Shown piece by piece: positions 5,447-7,586 of a stretch of DNA of 7,586 bases; position 1 is the first letter of the stretch, and every line of letters starts with the position of its first letter. This stretch comes from HIMB59 sp038124765. Its GTDB lineage: Bacteria; Pseudomonadota; Alphaproteobacteria; HIMB59. The notes beneath the pieces are model-generated. The model worked only from the letters and a program-made list of their open reading frames with translations. It had not been told where the DNA came from and searched no databases. The translations under genes and the position numbers were made by a program. Location of the stretch: NCBI GenBank assembly GCA_038124765.1, contig JAYPCO010000041.1, positions 1 through 7,586 on the forward strand, written 5' to 3'.

Positions 5447-7586
5447 ATGCCTGAGTCTCGTCTTATACTAGTTGACGGTTCCGGGTATATCTTCCGAGCC
5501 TATTACGCACTGCCGCCCATGAACAATTCCAAGGGCATCCCCACCAACGCCGTCTATGGTTTTTGCAATATGATGCTCCGATTAATTGAGGAGCACCCCC
5601 ACGATAAAATTTTAATTATTTTGGATGCGGGCAAAAATACTTTTCGCAATACTCTGTATTCCGAGTACAAAGCTAACCGATCCGAGGCGCCAGAAGATTT
5701 AATTCCTCAATTTGGAATTATTCGAGAAGCTATTCAGGCCTTTGGGCTAGACGTCATCGAAAAAAAAGATTTTGAAGCAGACGATATAATCGCAAGTTAT
5801 GTCAAATATGGAGAGAATAATAAAATTCCCACCACGGTATATAGTTCGGATAAAGACTTGTTTCAGCTCCTATCGAATAATACGCGTATCATGGATCCCA
5901 TGAAGAATGTGGAAATTGATGAAGCCAGAGTTTTAGAAAAATTTGGTGTTGGCCCGGATAAAATCACCGATGTCCAAGCGCTCATTGGCGATAGCGTAGA
6001 TAATATCCCAGGGGTTCCTGGCATCGGACCTAAAACAGCCGCCAAATTAATCAATGAATTCGGCAGCTTTGAAGAGCTCTTGGCAAAAAAAGATCAAATT
6101 AAGAATGTACGCATCAAAAACCTTATTCACGACCACGAAGAGTCTGCCAAAATCAGTCACCAACTAGTGATCTTAAAAAATGATTTAGAATTGCCCATCC
6201 CCATTGATCAACTTAAAGAGTTTGATGACTCCCCCGAGTTAAATGAATTTTTTAAAAAATATGAATTTAAATCACTGATTAGAACTTCGCTGCATGAAAC
6301 AAAACCCCATACCTCCAAAAAGACTTTGGATTTTAAATCGATCACAACTTCCAAAGCAATGATCGATTATCTCCAATCACTACACACAGAACAGGCAATC
6401 GCGATTGACTTAGAAACCGACAGCCTAGATGTCAATCAAGCTACAATCATAGGCATCTCCCTATCTAACGCAGACCAAGCTTACTACCTGCCTTTCAAAT
6501 CACCTGAAAATGAACTAAAGGAGGCCGAGCAAAAAAAGGTACTACAAGAACTCAACGTCCTTTGCGAAGACGCCTCCATTGTCAAAATTTTTCATAACGC
6601 CAAATACGATAGTGTTATCTTAAAGCGCTTTGGCGTAAACACTGTATCTTTTCAAGATACATTGCTGATGTCTTATTTTATCAATAATGGTTTGACCAAA
6701 CACAATTTAGAAGATCTGTACTATTATTATTTTGGGGAAGAAAAAGAGAAGTTTAAAGATGTCATCAAAAATGAATCTAAAAGAAACTATAACGACTTTT
6801 CGGAAGTCCCCTTAGAGGCAGCAACGAATTACGCTGCCCACGATGCGTATGCTACCTTTCAATTATACCTACAACTAAAAAAGCAAATCGCAGAAGCTCC
6901 TGAGAACTGGATCTACTATGATATCGATAAAAAACTAAGCCTTGTTCTGCAAACCGTAGAAAGCCACGGATGTAAGATTGACTTGAAATTTCTGAGCAAG
7001 CTCGAAAAAGATTTAAATAAAGAAATCCAAGTCATTGAGCAAAAAATCTTCAAAATAGCAGGGGAGGAATTTAATATTGGCTCACCCAAACAATTAACTG
7101 AAGTGTTCAAAAAACTGGATTTAAAAGTGACCAAAAAAACCAAAGCAGGCGATTTTCAAACTAATGTGAAGGTTTTAGAGCAACTAGAGGAAGAGGGCGT
7201 AGAGATCGCATCGCATATTTTGCAATGGCGACAGTATTCTAAACTCGTTTCTACTTATACCTCCTCGCTTGCCGAGCACGCCGACGCCCAGGATCGAGTA
7301 CACAGTACTTTTAATATCGCAGCCACTATTACAGGTAGACTCAGTTCCTCGGAGCCCAACCTTCAAAATATTCCTATTAGAACGGAGATAGGAAAAAAAA
7401 TTAGAACGGCGTTTATCGCTGAAAAGGATTACGAACTGTATAGTTTTGATTACTCCCAAATTGAGTTGAGGGTTTTGTGTGAAGCGTGTGCAGATCCTAA
7501 CTTATTAAAAGCCTTTCAAGAGGATCAAGATATTCATCAAAGCACGGGTCAATTAGTGTTTAATAAAAAAGAAATTAATGCCAATG
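5447..7586 (+). CDS. polA: DNA polymerase I, N-terminal 713 residues (runs off the window)
   Basis: Open to the window edge with no stop. Polymerase I fills gaps and removes RNA primers in replication and repair. 5'-3' exonuclease/FEN domain (about 5-280): LVDGSGYIFRAYYA with Asp10, Asp60, the EADD cluster (110-113), Asp135/Asp137, GDSVDNIPGVPGIGPKTA (181-198) with Asp182/Asp185, and KKYEFKSL. 3'-5' exonuclease domain (about 295-485): all four metal carboxylates are present, namely Asp321 and Glu323 (IDLETDSLD), Asp388 (FHNAKYD) and Asp466 (YAAHD), so proofreading should be active. Polymerase domain: TGRLSSSEPNLQNIPIR (629-645) and motif A FDYSQIELRVL (667-677) with catalytic Asp668 and Glu673, then DIHQST (695-700). 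The O-helix and HDE motif lie beyond the window. ATG at 5447 is the only start after an in-frame TAG at 5417-5419; no Shine-Dalgarno is visible. About 930-1000 aa would be expected in full. Confidence 0.97.
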   Translation, partial: MPESRLILVDGSGYIFRAYYALPPMNNSKGIPTNAVYGFCNMMLRLIEEHPHDKILIILDAGKNTFRNTLYSEYKANRSEAPEDLIPQFGIIREAIQAFGLDVIEKKDFEADDIIASYVKYGENNKIPTTVYSSDKDLFQLLSNNTRIMDPMKNVEIDEARVLEKFGVGPDKITDVQALIGDSVDNIPGVPGIGPKTAAKLINEFGSFEELLAKKDQIKNVRIKNLIHDHEESAKISHQLVILKNDLELPIPIDQLKEFDDSPELNEFFKKYEFKSLIRTSLHETKPHTSKKTLDFKSITTSKAMIDYLQSLHTEQAIAIDLETDSLDVNQATIIGISLSNADQAYYLPFKSPENELKEAEQKKVLQELNVLCEDASIVKIFHNAKYDSVILKRFGVNTVSFQDTLLMSYFINNGLTKHNLEDLYYYYFGEEKEKFKDVIKNESKRNYNDFSEVPLEAATNYAAHDAYATFQLYLQLKKQIAEAPENWIYYDIDKKLSLVLQTVESHGCKIDLKFLSKLEKDLNKEIQVIEQKIFKIAGEEFNIGSPKQLTEVFKKLDLKVTKKTKAGDFQTNVKVLEQLEEEGVEIASHILQWRQYSKLVSTYTSSLAEHADAQDRVHSTFNIAATITGRLSSSEPNLQNIPIRTEIGKKIRTAFIAEKDYELYSFDYSQIELRVLCEACADPNLLKAFQEDQDIHQSTGQLVFNKKEINAN

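Noticed and set aside
7480..7500. PolA helix after motif A reads CEACAD instead of the AHLS-type sequence of E. coli
   Set aside because: As I recall, alphaproteobacterial PolA proteins often have AE or AH followed by IADIP here, so only small substitutions remain and the catalytic motif itself is intact.
7560..7586. polA appears truncated, with no stop codon
   Set aside because: The frame is continuous to the last base of the window, so the missing polymerase half is a window-edge effect and not a broken gene.

Overview
The window is a densely packed, AT-rich stretch of a bacterial chromosome, most likely from an alphaproteobacterium. The main grounds are a RegB/RegA (PrrBA/ActSR-type) redox two-component pair, whose response regulator is almost textbook for that class, and PolA segments of alphaproteobacterial style. 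Low GC and A/T homopolymer tracts suggest one of the low-GC alphaproteobacterial lineages, but I cannot name the order from sequence alone.

Layout, all on the + strand: 3' end of dnaN (sliding clamp, 1-84); recF (85-1152); gyrB (1152-3620); regB-like sensor kinase (3622-4869); regA-like response regulator (4857-5414); a 32-bp gap holding a small perfect hairpin; and the first 713 codons of polA (5447 to the window edge). Apart from that gap only one base (3621) is non-coding. The genes touch or overlap: dnaN/recF 0 nt, recF/gyrB 1-nt overlap, gyrB/regB 1-nt gap, regB/regA 13-nt overlap. This strongly suggests one transcript with translational coupling. recF and regB each appear to start with TTG right behind the upstream stop codon. 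There are no RNA genes, mobile elements or CRISPR arrays, and no gene-free stretch over 300 bases.

Functionally, dnaN-recF-gyrB is the classical replication/repair cluster often found near dnaA. Here it continues into a global redox regulator pair and then DNA polymerase I. GyrB, RegA and the visible part of PolA keep all the catalytic residues I could check. RecF and RegB are the odd ones. RecF keeps Walker A and B but has lost the GPHR segment and the glycine of its ABC signature. RegB keeps the quinone-site motif GGxxNPF and the phospho-acceptor His but has Leu in place of the redox-active Cys known from Rhodobacter RegB. I found no clear undescribed system; the most interesting points are this altered sensor, its placement between replication genes, the divergent RecF, and the in-frame zero-spacing dnaN/recF junction.
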